64,000 nucleotides of DNA from Pseudomonas sputi (GTDB lineage Bacteria > Pseudomonadota > Gammaproteobacteria > Pseudomonadales > Pseudomonadaceae). This document shows, piece after piece, positions 25,594-33,768 of this stretch; within the stretch, counting starts at the first letter, position 1; each line of letters begins with the position of its first letter. Location of the stretch: assembly GCF_021603585.1 (NCBI RefSeq), contig NZ_BQHI01000001.1, forward strand, positions 434,001-498,000, given 5' to 3'. The position numbers and the translations under genes are program-made. Under the pieces are notes generated by a model that worked only from the letters and a program-made list of their open reading frames with translations, made no database searches and had not been told where the DNA came from.

Positions 25594-25610
25594 CTTCAGA
25601 TTGTCTTAAG
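25594..25610 (+). promoter_or_regulatory. PmrA/BqsR-like response-regulator box, cytochrome side
   Basis: CTTCAG-ATTGT-CTTAAG on the plus strand, 13 of 17 positions identical to the inverted box at 25550. It lies 96 bp before the cytochrome b561 start. The TTCAG-N6-TTAAG core fits the published BqsR-type layout TTAAG-N6-TTAAG with one mismatch. Confidence 0.55.
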
Positions 25611-25705
25611 ACTGTCACGGCAGGGTGACGTCGTCGGTTCGCCCGGCAACCGGATCGAGACAGCCGAACGAATCGGCCGTCGCTCACCACAATCACGAGG
25701 CACCT

Positions 25706-26257
25706 ATGACCCGCGACATGGCCGCACCCCGTTATGGAAAACTGTCGATCACCTTGCACTGGCTGATGCTGGCGCTGTTCGTCGGCGTATACGCCTGCGT
25801 CGAAATCAAGGGTTTCCTGCCCCGAGGCAGCGAAGCGCGAGGCCTGTTAATGGGATTGCACGGGGTGTTCGGCGCGAGCATTTTCGTCCTGGTGTGGGTC
25901 CGCCTGCTCGGCCGCCTGACGCCGCGTCCGCCCATTACCCCGAAACCTCCCGCCTGGCAGACCGCAATCGCGCACCTGATGCACCTGGCCCTGTACGGGC
26001 TGATGATCGCTACGCCGGTGCTGGCCTGGCTGATGCTCGCCGCCGGCGACAAACCGTTTCCGTACTTCGGCTTTCATGTGCCGGCGCCGTTGGCGCTGGA
26101 CACCGACATGGCCAAGCCGCTCAAGTACTGGCACGAGTCGATCGGCAATGCCGGTTACTGGCTGATTGGCCTGCACGCCGCCGCCGGACTGTTTCATCAC
26201 TACTGGGTGGGCGACGACACCCTTGACCGGATGCTGGGAGGTCGCACTCGTTCCTGA
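25706..26257 (+). CDS. Cytochrome b561 family membrane protein
   Basis: 183 residues with four membrane helices. Helix-borne histidines expected to bind two b-type hemes are seen in SITLHWLML, GLHGVFG, LMHLALYG and GLHAAAGLFHHYW. These proteins pass electrons across the inner membrane, often from quinols or superoxide. The ATG at 25706 has ACGAGG upstream and gives the usual short N-terminus; earlier in-frame codons are in the promoter region. It is divergent from the seven-gene operon and shares its two regulator boxes. Confidence 0.88.
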   Translation: MTRDMAAPRYGKLSITLHWLMLALFVGVYACVEIKGFLPRGSEARGLLMGLHGVFGASIFVLVWVRLLGRLTPRPPITPKPPAWQTAIAHLMHLALYGLMIATPVLAWLMLAAGDKPFPYFGFHVPAPLALDTDMAKPLKYWHESIGNAGYWLIGLHAAAGLFHHYWVGDDTLDRMLGGRTRS

Positions 26258-26272
26258 GGCGCGGGAGCCTGC

Positions 26273-27199
26273 TCAGTCAGGCAGGTGCTCCGGCGACACC
26301 ACCCAGACGCTGCACGGAATCTTGTACAGCAGGTGTTCGACCGTACTGCCGATCAACCGGCCTGCGCCACGATGGCCGACACGCCCCATGACGATCATGT
26401 CGATGTCATACCCGCTCGCATAGCTGCAGAGCACCTTCGCCGGGTTGCCCATGACCATGTGCTGACGCTCTTCTGGAATGCCGTTGCGCTCGGCCAGTTC
26501 GCGGAAAGCGTCGGCCTGGGCATCGAACAGTGATCTGGCGGCGCTGGACGAGAAGAACGCCGAGGCATTGTCGAAGCCGAATTCATTGGCGCTGATCGAT
26601 GACAGATCATGGGCATAGAGCACGTCAAGTTCGGCATTGCACAGGCTGGCCAGTCGGGCGGCCTCGCGCAGGATTCGGTCGTTGAAGCCGGCGTACTGCC
26701 CGTCACGGTGGAACGGGTCCACGGCGGCCAGGATCTTGCGCGGCAGGGCATGCCCGACATGGCTGACGAAATGCAGCGGTACCGGGCATTCGCGCAGCAA
26801 GTGAATATCCAGCGGGGTGAACATCAAGCGAGACAGAAACGATTCCGGCTCCAGCGCCTTGATCAGCGCCGCCATGGGCTGTTCCCTGAGGTGAATGAGG
26901 ATTTCCTGTAACGGCCGCTCCACCCACACCACTTCCGTGGTGACGGTGACCCCGAGCTTGCGCATCGAGTGTGCCCGCTCTTCGAGCCACTGACGATGAC
27001 GCTCGATATAGCCGATCCGCATCTGCTCCAGTGCCTGCTCGTTGACCATGCTGGCTGTTGCCAGACCTTCCAGGTAATCGAAAGCCACGATGTGCAGGGC
27101 CGCGCCCGCCGCTTTGGCCAGTGCCGCTGCGCGATCGAAAGCCGGGCTGTTTTCCATCAGGGGTGAGGCGACCAGCATGTAACGCGGTTGTTCTGACAT
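26273..27199 (-). CDS. Universal stress protein, tandem UspA domains (first of five)
   Basis: 308 residues made of two UspA domains (about 1-150 and 155-308), the UspE arrangement. The second domain ends with the nucleotide-binding loop MGRVGHRGAGRLIGSTVEHLL and IPCSVWVV. The first has lost this loop and carries a motif shared by the whole set (FTPLDIHLLRECPVPLHFV). Cytoplasmic USPs of Pseudomonas support survival without oxygen. The gene is divergent from an alcohol dehydrogenase gene, with an anaerobox-like site centred 75 bp before its start. Confidence 0.9.
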   Translation of the reverse strand: MSEQPRYMLVASPLMENSPAFDRAAALAKAAGAALHIVAFDYLEGLATASMVNEQALEQMRIGYIERHRQWLEERAHSMRKLGVTVTTEVVWVERPLQEILIHLREQPMAALIKALEPESFLSRLMFTPLDIHLLRECPVPLHFVSHVGHALPRKILAAVDPFHRDGQYAGFNDRILREAARLASLCNAELDVLYAHDLSSISANEFGFDNASAFFSSSAARSLFDAQADAFRELAERNGIPEERQHMVMGNPAKVLCSYASGYDIDMIVMGRVGHRGAGRLIGSTVEHLLYKIPCSVWVVSPEHLPD

Positions 27200-27267
27200 G
27201 ACGACTCTCCTTGGGCAGGAAGCTTTGAACCGATGGTCACAGGCTGCGCCGGCCCTGGGGTGGGCGC

Positions 27268-27281
27268 TTGATCTTTGTCAA
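27268..27281. promoter_or_regulatory. ANR/FNR-type box upstream of the usp gene
   Basis: TTGAT-CTTT-GTCAA, 13 of the 14 positions compatible with TTGAT-N4-ATCAA. Its centre is 75 bp from the start codon of the minus-strand universal stress gene, which allows a -41.5 position with a 30-35 base leader. Confidence 0.7.
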
Positions 27282-27344
27282 ACAACCGGTGACTGGCAGA
27301 ACCCCGACAGACGGGTGGTCAATCGGCCTGGATGTCGTCGATTG

Positions 27345-27358
27345 TTGATCATTGTCAA
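27345..27358. promoter_or_regulatory. ANR/FNR-type box upstream of the dehydrogenase gene
   Basis: TTGAT-CATT-GTCAA, one mismatch to TTGAT-N4-ATCAA. Its centre is 68 bp from the alcohol dehydrogenase ATG. Together with the box at 27268 it makes a symmetrical pair, one for each divergent gene. Confidence 0.7.
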
Positions 27359-27419
27359 GTGCCGGTCAGACCGTGCGGCGCAGGCTGGGACACGAGTCGA
27401 ATCCCTCAGGAGAATGCTC

Positions 27420-28493
27420 ATGGCCACCATGAAAGCCGCCATTTTTGTCGAAAACAATCGCATCGTGCTGGATGACAAACCGATCCCGGAAGTCGGCCCG
27501 CTGGACGCCTTGGTCCGAATAACCACCACGACCATTTGCGGTACGGATGTGCACATCCTGCGAGGCGAGTACCCGGTGGCAAAGGGTTTGACGGTCGGTC
27601 ACGAGCCGGTGGGCATCATCGAGCGTCTGGGTTCGCAGGTGCGCGGGTTCGCAGAGGGGCAGCGGGTGATTGCCGGCGCCATTACTCCCAGCGGCCAAAG
27701 TTACGCGTGCCTGTGTGGTTGTGGTTCCCAGGACGGGCCGGACACTCGCCATGGTTTCCGGGCCATCGGCGGGTGGAAATTCGGCAACACCATCGATGGC
27801 TGCCAGGCTGAATATGTGTTGGTGCCTGACGCCATGGCCAATCTGTGTCCGATACCGGACGGCCTCAGTGATGAACAAGTGCTCATGTGCCCGGACATCA
27901 TGTCCACCGGCTTCTCCGGTGCCGAACGGGGCGAAGTGAGCATTGGCGACAGCGTCGCCGTGTTCGCCCTCGGCCCCATCGGACTGTGTGCGGTCGCCGG
28001 CGCCCGGCTCAAAGGCGCCAGTACGATCATCGGGGTCGATGCGGTGGCCGAGCGCATGGCGGTGGCGCGTCGATTGGGAGCCACTCATGTCGTCAACTTC
28101 CGGGACGGGGATGTGGTGGAGCAGATCATGGCCCTGACCGACGGGCGCGGCGTCGATGTGTCGATCGAGGCGCTTGGCACACAAGGCACCTTTGAGTCGG
28201 CGTTGCGCGTGCTGCGTCCGGGCGGCCGCTTGTCGAGCTTGGGTGTGTACTCGAGCGATCTGCGCATACCGCTCGATGCCTTTGCCGCAGGGTTGGGCGA
28301 TTACAGCATCGTCACCACCCTGTGCCCCGGAGGGAAAGAGCGCATGCGGCGTTTGATGGCGGTGGGGCAGAGCGGCGTGGTCGACCTTTCACCGCTGGTG
28401 ACCCACCGATTCAAGCTTGATGACATTGAAGCGGCCTATGACTTGTTTGCGCACCAGCGTGACGGTGTGATGAAAGTGGCAATTACACCGTGA
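27420..28493 (+). CDS. Zinc-type alcohol dehydrogenase (MDR family)
   Basis: 357 residues. Catalytic zinc ligands are seen in TTTICGTDVHIL (Cys) and VGHEPVGII (His-Glu). A Rossmann motif FALGPIGLCAVAGARLKGA follows. The structural-zinc loop is unusual and cysteine-rich (SYACLCGCGSQDGPDTRHGF). The pattern resembles isopropanol/butanediol-type dehydrogenases, so it may reduce aldehydes or ketones to re-oxidise NAD(P)H when oxygen is low. The ATG at 27420 with AGGAG seven bases upstream is preferred to one at 27414. An anaerobox-like site precedes it. Confidence 0.88.
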   Translation: MATMKAAIFVENNRIVLDDKPIPEVGPLDALVRITTTTICGTDVHILRGEYPVAKGLTVGHEPVGIIERLGSQVRGFAEGQRVIAGAITPSGQSYACLCGCGSQDGPDTRHGFRAIGGWKFGNTIDGCQAEYVLVPDAMANLCPIPDGLSDEQVLMCPDIMSTGFSGAERGEVSIGDSVAVFALGPIGLCAVAGARLKGASTIIGVDAVAERMAVARRLGATHVVNFRDGDVVEQIMALTDGRGVDVSIEALGTQGTFESALRVLRPGGRLSSLGVYSSDLRIPLDAFAAGLGDYSIVTTLCPGGKERMRRLMAVGQSGVVDLSPLVTHRFKLDDIEAAYDLFAHQRDGVMKVAITP

Positions 28494-28518
28494 AGCTGCG
28501 GCCAGCCTGTCGGCAGGC

Positions 28519-29262
28519 TCATCGCGGGTGACGATGGCAGCCGACGATCAACTGCTTGAGCCCGTCCATGTTCTCAATGGTGACGTCGCGGCCGGTAATC
28601 TGCACCAGTCCCTGGTCGCGCAGGTGGGCGATGCCGCGACAGATGGTTTCGAGGCGCAGGCCGAGGTAGGAGCCGATTTCCTCCCGACGCATCTTCAACA
28701 CAAAGCTGCGCGACGAATAACCACGAGCGTTCAAGCGTTGCGACAGGTTCAACAGGAACGCCGCCAGACGTTCATCCGAGCTCATGTTGCCCAGCATCAT
28801 CAGCATGTCGTGATCGCGAACGATCTCACGGCTGAGGATCTTGTTCAGGTTGTGCTGCAGTGAAGGCAGCTCCCGGGCCAGTTTTTCCAGGTGGGCAAAA
28901 TGGATGGGGCAGACTTCGCTGTCCTCCAGCGCGACCGCATCGCAGGTGTGCAGATCCGAACTGATGGCGTCCAGGCCGAGCATTTCACCGGCAATCTGAA
29001 ACCCGGTGACTTGTTCGCGACCGTCGATCGACAGCACGCTGGTCTTGAATGAGCCCAGCCGCACGGCATAGAGCGAGCGCAAAGGATCACCGGCACGATA
29101 GAGTGCAGCGCCTTTCTTGACCTTCAGTCGCTGGGCGATCAGCGTGTCCAGGCGCTCGATTTCCCCACCGCTCAAACCGAGCGGCAGACACAACTCCAGC
29201 ACGCTGCAACTTGAGCACGCCGTTTTGAGTTGTTGATTGCGATACGAGCGAGTTTCTGCCAC
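28519..29262 (-). CDS. FNR/ANR-family oxygen-responsive regulator (paralogue)
   Basis: 247 residues of the Crp/Fnr family. C16, C19 and C25 (ACSSCSVLELC) plus C107 (DLHTC) match the 4Fe-4S ligands of FNR/ANR. A cyclic-nucleotide-like barrel, dimer helix and C-terminal helix-turn-helix follow. The recognition helix reads E205-T-I-C208-R209, where FNR-type proteins usually have E-x-x-S-R. The GTG at 29262 has GAGGG upstream and gives the ANR length; the frame extends 37 codons further. It sits inside the stress-protein island, like the extra FNR paralogues known from P. putida, and is the likely local regulator. Confidence 0.88.
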   Translation of the reverse strand: MAETRSYRNQQLKTACSSCSVLELCLPLGLSGGEIERLDTLIAQRLKVKKGAALYRAGDPLRSLYAVRLGSFKTSVLSIDGREQVTGFQIAGEMLGLDAISSDLHTCDAVALEDSEVCPIHFAHLEKLARELPSLQHNLNKILSREIVRDHDMLMMLGNMSSDERLAAFLLNLSQRLNARGYSSRSFVLKMRREEIGSYLGLRLETICRGIAHLRDQGLVQITGRDVTIENMDGLKQLIVGCHRHPR

Positions 29263-29428
29263 CGGGAAGCCCTCACTTTCAGCCTGTTGAGCATAGTTCC
29301 CGGGTCGCCATTGACACGGAAAAAGCGTTGTGAACCCTGGATAAACGACGAATGGATCCAGACTGTCAGACATTCACGCGCCTCAGAAACGAGTCATGAA
29401 TCACTGTGGTGACGTATCTCTGATTCAG

Positions 29429-29442
29429 TTGATAAAAATCAG
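29429..29442. promoter_or_regulatory. ANR/FNR-type box between the regulator and a usp gene
   Basis: TTGAT-AAAA-ATCAG, one mismatch to the consensus. Its centre is about 146 bp before the GTG of the downstream universal stress gene and about 173 bp before the regulator start. It could act on either gene, with a longer leader than elsewhere in the island. Confidence 0.6.
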
Positions 29443-29580
29443 TGATCCAGACGTGCGCTGCCAGATACTTGAACGGCAGCATTTCCTGATTGTGGTCACA
29501 CGCGGAGAAATCCCCGCTCATGTCGCTCTTCAGGAAATCAGCTTTTCAATCATCCAGGTAAACGTTTCAGGGAGAGGCAC

Positions 29581-30504
29581 GTGGTGCTCAAACTCAAACG
29601 CATTCTATTGATAGCCCCTGGCGAAATGACCCTGACCCCGGCATTTGAACGCGCCTGTGCGCTGGCCTGTGCCACAGGCGCGCTGTTGCACATCGTCGCG
29701 TTCGATTATGTCCCGGCGCTGGCAGCGGCCGGGCTGTTTGCACCTGAGGCGATGGCTCAGGCGCGGGAAGGGTATCTGCAAGTGCATCGGCACTGGCTGG
29801 AACAGCAGGCCCGCTTCAAACGATGCATCGGTCTGCAGGTGACCACTGAAGTGGTCTGGGCCAGATCAAACCTTGCTCACGTGCTTGAGTACGTGAATGA
29901 CTTTCATCCGGATCTGGTTATCAAGGATACCCATTACGTTCCGGCGCTCGACCGCGCCTTCCATCGCCCGCTGGACTGGCGCTTGCTGCGCGAATGTCCG
30001 GCACCCCTGCACCTGGTGACCCGCGCCGGGCAGGCCAGGCCAATGAAAATTCTTGCAGCGGTCGATCTGTCGCATCTGGAAGAACTGACGCAAGGGTTGA
30101 ACGACCGGATACTTGACCTTGCTTGCACACTGGCGGCCGGTTGCGGCGCGGCGCTGCACCTGCTCAATGTGGGTTGCTGGGCGGTCATCGACGATGGGGC
30201 CATAAGCGTGCCGACAGGCAGCCTGGACGGCAGTCTGAAAGATGCCATCGAGGACGCCCAGCAAGAAGCGTTCGACGCACTCGCCGAACGCTATGGCATC
30301 CCGATTTCATGCAGACACTTGCTGACCGGCATCCCGCAAAAGGTCATAGGGCTGTTTGTCCGCCAGAATGCTTTTGACATGGTGGTGCTGGGCACGCTGT
30401 ATCCCGACGGCAAACACCGCTACATCGGCAGTACCGTCGAGAGCGTGTTGAACCGGGCTCCTTGCAGTCTGATGATCGTCAAATCGCCGCAGCCCTCCGA
30501 TTGA
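29581..30504 (+). CDS. Universal stress protein, tandem UspA domains (second of five)
   Basis: 307 residues, two UspA domains. The N-terminal domain begins LKRILLIAPGEM and includes the island-wide phrase HRPLDWRLLRECPAPLHLV. The C-terminal domain ends LGTLYPDGKHRYIGSTVESVL, in which the second glycine of the nucleotide loop is replaced by tyrosine, so ATP binding may be weakened. Two adjacent GTG codons (29581, 29584) are candidate starts with GGGAGAGG before them. About 190 bp later comes the MgtC-like gene on the same strand. Confidence 0.88.
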   Translation: MVLKLKRILLIAPGEMTLTPAFERACALACATGALLHIVAFDYVPALAAAGLFAPEAMAQAREGYLQVHRHWLEQQARFKRCIGLQVTTEVVWARSNLAHVLEYVNDFHPDLVIKDTHYVPALDRAFHRPLDWRLLRECPAPLHLVTRAGQARPMKILAAVDLSHLEELTQGLNDRILDLACTLAAGCGAALHLLNVGCWAVIDDGAISVPTGSLDGSLKDAIEDAQQEAFDALAERYGIPISCRHLLTGIPQKVIGLFVRQNAFDMVVLGTLYPDGKHRYIGSTVESVLNRAPCSLMIVKSPQPSD

Positions 30505-30694
30505 ATGGGGGGCACTGCCGAGTTTTGCACTGGATGAGAAACAACGGTTGTTGCGGCTGGAGGAGGTATTTCAATGATGTTGTCGATCAACTCACGTCAC
30601 GGATCGATGCGCCCGACACATGGCCAGCGACTGTCGATACAGCGCGGGTCAAAAAGCATCCTGGGATCACGTATGCCGATGGTTCCATCCTGTT

Positions 30695-31945
30695 ATGAGT
30701 GACGCACTGGGCCTGGCGGGGGCCGCCGCAGCATTGGGCATCGGCATGCTGGTCGGTCTGGAGCGCGAGCGCCACAAAGGGCGGGGTGACAGCCGTGCCT
30801 GTGCCGGGTTGCGCACGTTTGCGATCACGGCGTTGCTCGGTTACGTCGCGATGCAAGTGGGCGGCGCGCTGCTGGTGGGCATTGTGGGCGGCGGTCTGGC
30901 GGTGCTGATCAGCGTGGCTTACTGGCGCAGCCTGAGCGGTGATCCGGGGGTGACCAGCGAAGTGGCCTTGCTCACGGTGCTGGTATTGGGCGCGCTGTGT
31001 GGCACCGCTCCGGAATTGGCAATCGCCATCGGCGTGGTCATGGCGGGGCTGCTGGCTTACCGGCAGAAACTCCATCACTTCGCCCGCAGCCAGTTGAGCG
31101 AAGCGGAGATGCGCGATGGGCTGGTGCTGTTGACCGCAGCGCTGGTGGTGCTGCCGCTGACGCCTGACCGGTTCATCGGTCCCTACTCGGCGCTCAACCT
31201 GCGCACGCTTTGCACATTGACCGTGTTGCTGATGGCCGTCGGCGCCATCGGGCATATCGCCGTGCGCACGCTGGGTGTGCGCTACGGCTACGCAGTCAGC
31301 GCCATCGCCTCCGGTTTCGCCTCCAGCACCATGACGATTGCCGCCATGGGGCATATCGCCCGTAAAGAACCGGAGCACCTCAAGGTCCTGAGTGCGGCGG
31401 CCCTGCTGTCGAACCTGGCTACGACTGCGCAGGTGGCGCTGATCCTCGGCACGGTCGACACCGCGCTGTTGCCGCACCTGTGGGGGCCGTTGCTGGCCGG
31501 ATTCGGCGTTACGCTGCTGTTCAGCCTGGGCCTGCTGTTCCCCAGACCTGCGGCCGCTGCGAACCAGCCGATCAAGGTCGGCGGGGCGTTCAATCTCAAG
31601 CTGGCGCTGGCGGTCACGTTGACCATGGCCGGCGTGACGTTTTTGTCTTCGCTGATGCTCGACCACTTTGGCGAGGCGGGTGTGATGCTGACCGCCGTAC
31701 TCAGCGGATTCGCCGATGCTCATTCTTCCACGGCTTCGATTGCCACACTTGCCAAGGGTGGGCTGCTGGATTACGGCGCCATTGCGCCGCCCGTGCTGCT
31801 GGCGGTCAGCAGCAACGCGGTGAGTAAATGCCTGATGGCCTGGATCAGTGGCGGGCGACGTTTCGCCGCGTATGTCATCCCCGGTCAGATTCTGCTGACC
31901 GCTGCCATGTGGGCCGGCCTGCTGGTGGATCAAGCGACGATTTGA
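30695..31945 (+). CDS. MgtC/SapB-DUF4010 membrane protein
   Basis: 416 residues. The N-terminal part is MgtC-like (LGIGMLVGLERERHKG, GLRTFAITALLGYVA). The remainder is the multi-helix DUF4010 domain, with SAIASGFASSTMTIAAMGHIA and SGFADAHSSTASIATLAKGG as its polar membrane motifs. About twelve helices are predicted. The family is thought to be a transporter or membrane stress factor but its substrate is not established. The ATG at 30695 starts directly at the first helix. It lies between two universal stress genes on the same strand. Confidence 0.85.
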   Translation: MSDALGLAGAAAALGIGMLVGLERERHKGRGDSRACAGLRTFAITALLGYVAMQVGGALLVGIVGGGLAVLISVAYWRSLSGDPGVTSEVALLTVLVLGALCGTAPELAIAIGVVMAGLLAYRQKLHHFARSQLSEAEMRDGLVLLTAALVVLPLTPDRFIGPYSALNLRTLCTLTVLLMAVGAIGHIAVRTLGVRYGYAVSAIASGFASSTMTIAAMGHIARKEPEHLKVLSAAALLSNLATTAQVALILGTVDTALLPHLWGPLLAGFGVTLLFSLGLLFPRPAAAANQPIKVGGAFNLKLALAVTLTMAGVTFLSSLMLDHFGEAGVMLTAVLSGFADAHSSTASIATLAKGGLLDYGAIAPPVLLAVSSNAVSKCLMAWISGGRRFAAYVIPGQILLTAAMWAGLLVDQATI

Positions 31946-31952
31946 CCGAACA

Positions 31953-31966
31953 CTGACAAAAATCAA
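31953..31966. promoter_or_regulatory. Weak ANR/FNR-type box upstream of the third usp gene
   Basis: CTGAC-AAAA-ATCAA: the right half-site is perfect and the left has two changes. Its centre is 74.5 bp before the ATG at 32034, matching the spacing of the better boxes in the island. That spacing is the main reason to list it. Confidence 0.45.
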
Positions 31967-32033
31967 AATGGTCATCGGTGGAAGGGGCACCCTGAGATCC
32001 ATTCCCTGTCATCGCTCAATGCCGAGGTGCACC

Positions 32034-32951
32034 ATGTCACAGGAACCCCGCCTGCTGCTGATCGCTCCGCCCGCCATGAACCACACGCCGGCATTCGATC
32101 GTGCCTTGGCATTGGCGCAGGCGCTGCAAAGACCGCTGCATATCGTGGCATTCGATTATCTGCAGGCGCTGGCAATGGCCGGGCTGTTTGCCCCCGAACA
32201 GGTGGCCGTGGCCCGTGACGCCTATCTGGAGAAACATCGCCACTGGCTTGAAGAACAGGCGGCCCGGATGCGTGGAAACGGGATCGTCGTCACGAGTGAG
32301 GTGGTGTGGGTTCAGGATCCGTACGCGGAGATCCTGCATTTCATCAATGAAATGCCGCTGCTGCTGATCATCAAGGATGCCCACGAAGAATCGGCCCTCA
32401 AGCGAGTGTTTTTTACCCCGCTGGACTGGCAACTGCTGCGCGACTGCCCGATCCCGGTACACCTGGTGACCAATGCCTTGAACCCGCGCCCCCGTCATGT
32501 GCTGGCGATCATCGACGTGCTGCGCAGCGAAGATCAGGATCTGGTGTTCAACGACCAGATTATCGACGCCGCATCGAAACTGGCCGAGGTGTGCAATGCC
32601 CGACTGCAGTTATTGCACGTCTACGATTGGACCGCCGCCTATGCGCAGGACTTCGGGTTTGGTGCGTTGCCGCTGGCCACCGGTATCTACGAGGCCCGGG
32701 GGACGGCGCAGCATGAGGCGTTTGCCGCGACGGCTGAGCGCCACGGCGTGTCGAACGACTGTCGCCATTTCATCGAAGGTGTGCCGGTGCCGGCCATTTG
32801 CCGATTCGTCGAAGAGCAAAATGTCGACGTGATCGTGGCAGGTACGGTGCAGCACAAAGGGATGAGCAAACGGCTGGGCACCACCGCCGAGCAACTCCTG
32901 CACCGGGCACCGTGCAGCGTGTTGGCGATCAAGCCGGGCAGGGGGCTCTAG
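32034..32951 (+). CDS. Universal stress protein, tandem UspA domains (third of five)
   Basis: 305 residues with two UspA domains. It shares FFTPLDWQLLRDCPIPVHLVTN with the others and ends VAGTVQHKGMSKRLGTTAEQLL, a complete nucleotide-type loop (G-x2-x-x-G...G-T). The N-terminal half is close to the second copy (HIVAFDYLQALAMAGLFAPEQ against HIVAFDYVPALAAAGLFAPEA), suggesting a local duplication. The ATG at 32034 follows a CGAGGTG ribosome binding site. It is convergent with a GNAT gene. Confidence 0.9.
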   Translation: MSQEPRLLLIAPPAMNHTPAFDRALALAQALQRPLHIVAFDYLQALAMAGLFAPEQVAVARDAYLEKHRHWLEEQAARMRGNGIVVTSEVVWVQDPYAEILHFINEMPLLLIIKDAHEESALKRVFFTPLDWQLLRDCPIPVHLVTNALNPRPRHVLAIIDVLRSEDQDLVFNDQIIDAASKLAEVCNARLQLLHVYDWTAAYAQDFGFGALPLATGIYEARGTAQHEAFAATAERHGVSNDCRHFIEGVPVPAICRFVEEQNVDVIVAGTVQHKGMSKRLGTTAEQLLHRAPCSVLAIKPGRGL

Positions 32952-33000
32952 CGCCGGTGCGTCGGCGATCGCCCGTACGGACTTTCGCCGGCAGCAGTGG

Positions 33001-33564
33001 CTACAAGTGCAGGCTGTGAATGACCTGGCGGGGATCGTCAGGGTCATTGTGCCGTTCGAATTCCAGCGTCCGGGCCAGATCACGCATGGGGGCATTGCTG
33101 GCGGCATCGATCGAGTACATTCGGTGCATTCCATTCTTGCGCGCCGCGCTGATCAAGTGCTCCATCAACAGTGTTCCCAGTCCCAGGTGCGTCCATTCAT
33201 CAGCAACGGTAACGGCGCATTCGCACTCGTGTTCACCCGTGGCGGCATAGCGGCTAACGCCGATCTCGATCAGTTGACCGTTGTCGTGCACCAGCGCCAC
33301 GTAGGCCAGGCGCCGGCGATTGTCGGTGTCCATCAATTGGTCCAGCATCGTGCCCGACGGTTCGTTGATCTGCGCCAGAAAACGCATATGCCGTGACTCC
33401 GGGGACAAGCGTTTGATGAACGCATACTCGCGTTCCCGATCCTTCTCCGAGAGGGGGCGGATCAGCACATGGCGACCGTCCTTGAGTGCTTCGATCCAGT
33501 GTTGGCCGGTGATCGAGGCATAGGCCGTGGCGGCTCGTTCGTTGTGGTCTTTGACGGTAAGCAT
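33001..33564 (-). CDS. GNAT-family acetyltransferase in the stress island
   Basis: 187 residues. The GNAT core is visible as IRPLSEKDREREYAFIKRLSPESRHMRF in part, ECECAVTVADEWTHLGLGTLLMEHLISAARKNG in part (motif A, acetyl-CoA loop) and the C-terminal strand. The pattern resembles the single GNAT domains related to the C-terminal acetyltransferase part of Pat-type protein acetylases, so protein lysine acetylation is one possibility. It is on the minus strand between two universal stress genes and divergent from the fourth. Confidence 0.83.
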   Translation of the reverse strand: MLTVKDHNERAATAYASITGQHWIEALKDGRHVLIRPLSEKDREREYAFIKRLSPESRHMRFLAQINEPSGTMLDQLMDTDNRRRLAYVALVHDNGQLIEIGVSRYAATGEHECECAVTVADEWTHLGLGTLLMEHLISAARKNGMHRMYSIDAASNAPMRDLARTLEFERHNDPDDPRQVIHSLHL

Positions 33565-33694
33565 GAGGAAATCCTCCCTGCGGTTTTAAAGACGGATGCA
33601 GGACACAGCGCCCCGCAGTCGCTTTCTTTCTACGCCGCTCGACGGGCAGGAATCTGATCTGGGTCAGAGACCGGTGATGTTGAATCGTCCGAAG

Positions 33695-33708
33695 TTGATG
33701 TAAATCAA
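33695..33708. promoter_or_regulatory. Perfect ANR/FNR box upstream of the fourth usp gene
   Basis: TTGAT-GTAA-ATCAA matches the consensus at all ten fixed positions. Its centre is 67.5 bp before the ATG at 33769, as for the dehydrogenase gene. It should drive the two overlapping universal stress genes that follow and might also affect the divergent GNAT gene. Confidence 0.8.
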
Positions 33709-33768
33709 CTGCGCACCGGCAGCGCAGGCTCAGTCTCAAAGCCTGCGGTTGTCTTGCGGAGGTGTGTG

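Noticed and set aside
33654-33667. CTGAT-CTGG-GTCAG as another ANR/FNR box
   Set aside because: Three of ten fixed positions differ from the consensus, and a perfect box lies 28 bp away.
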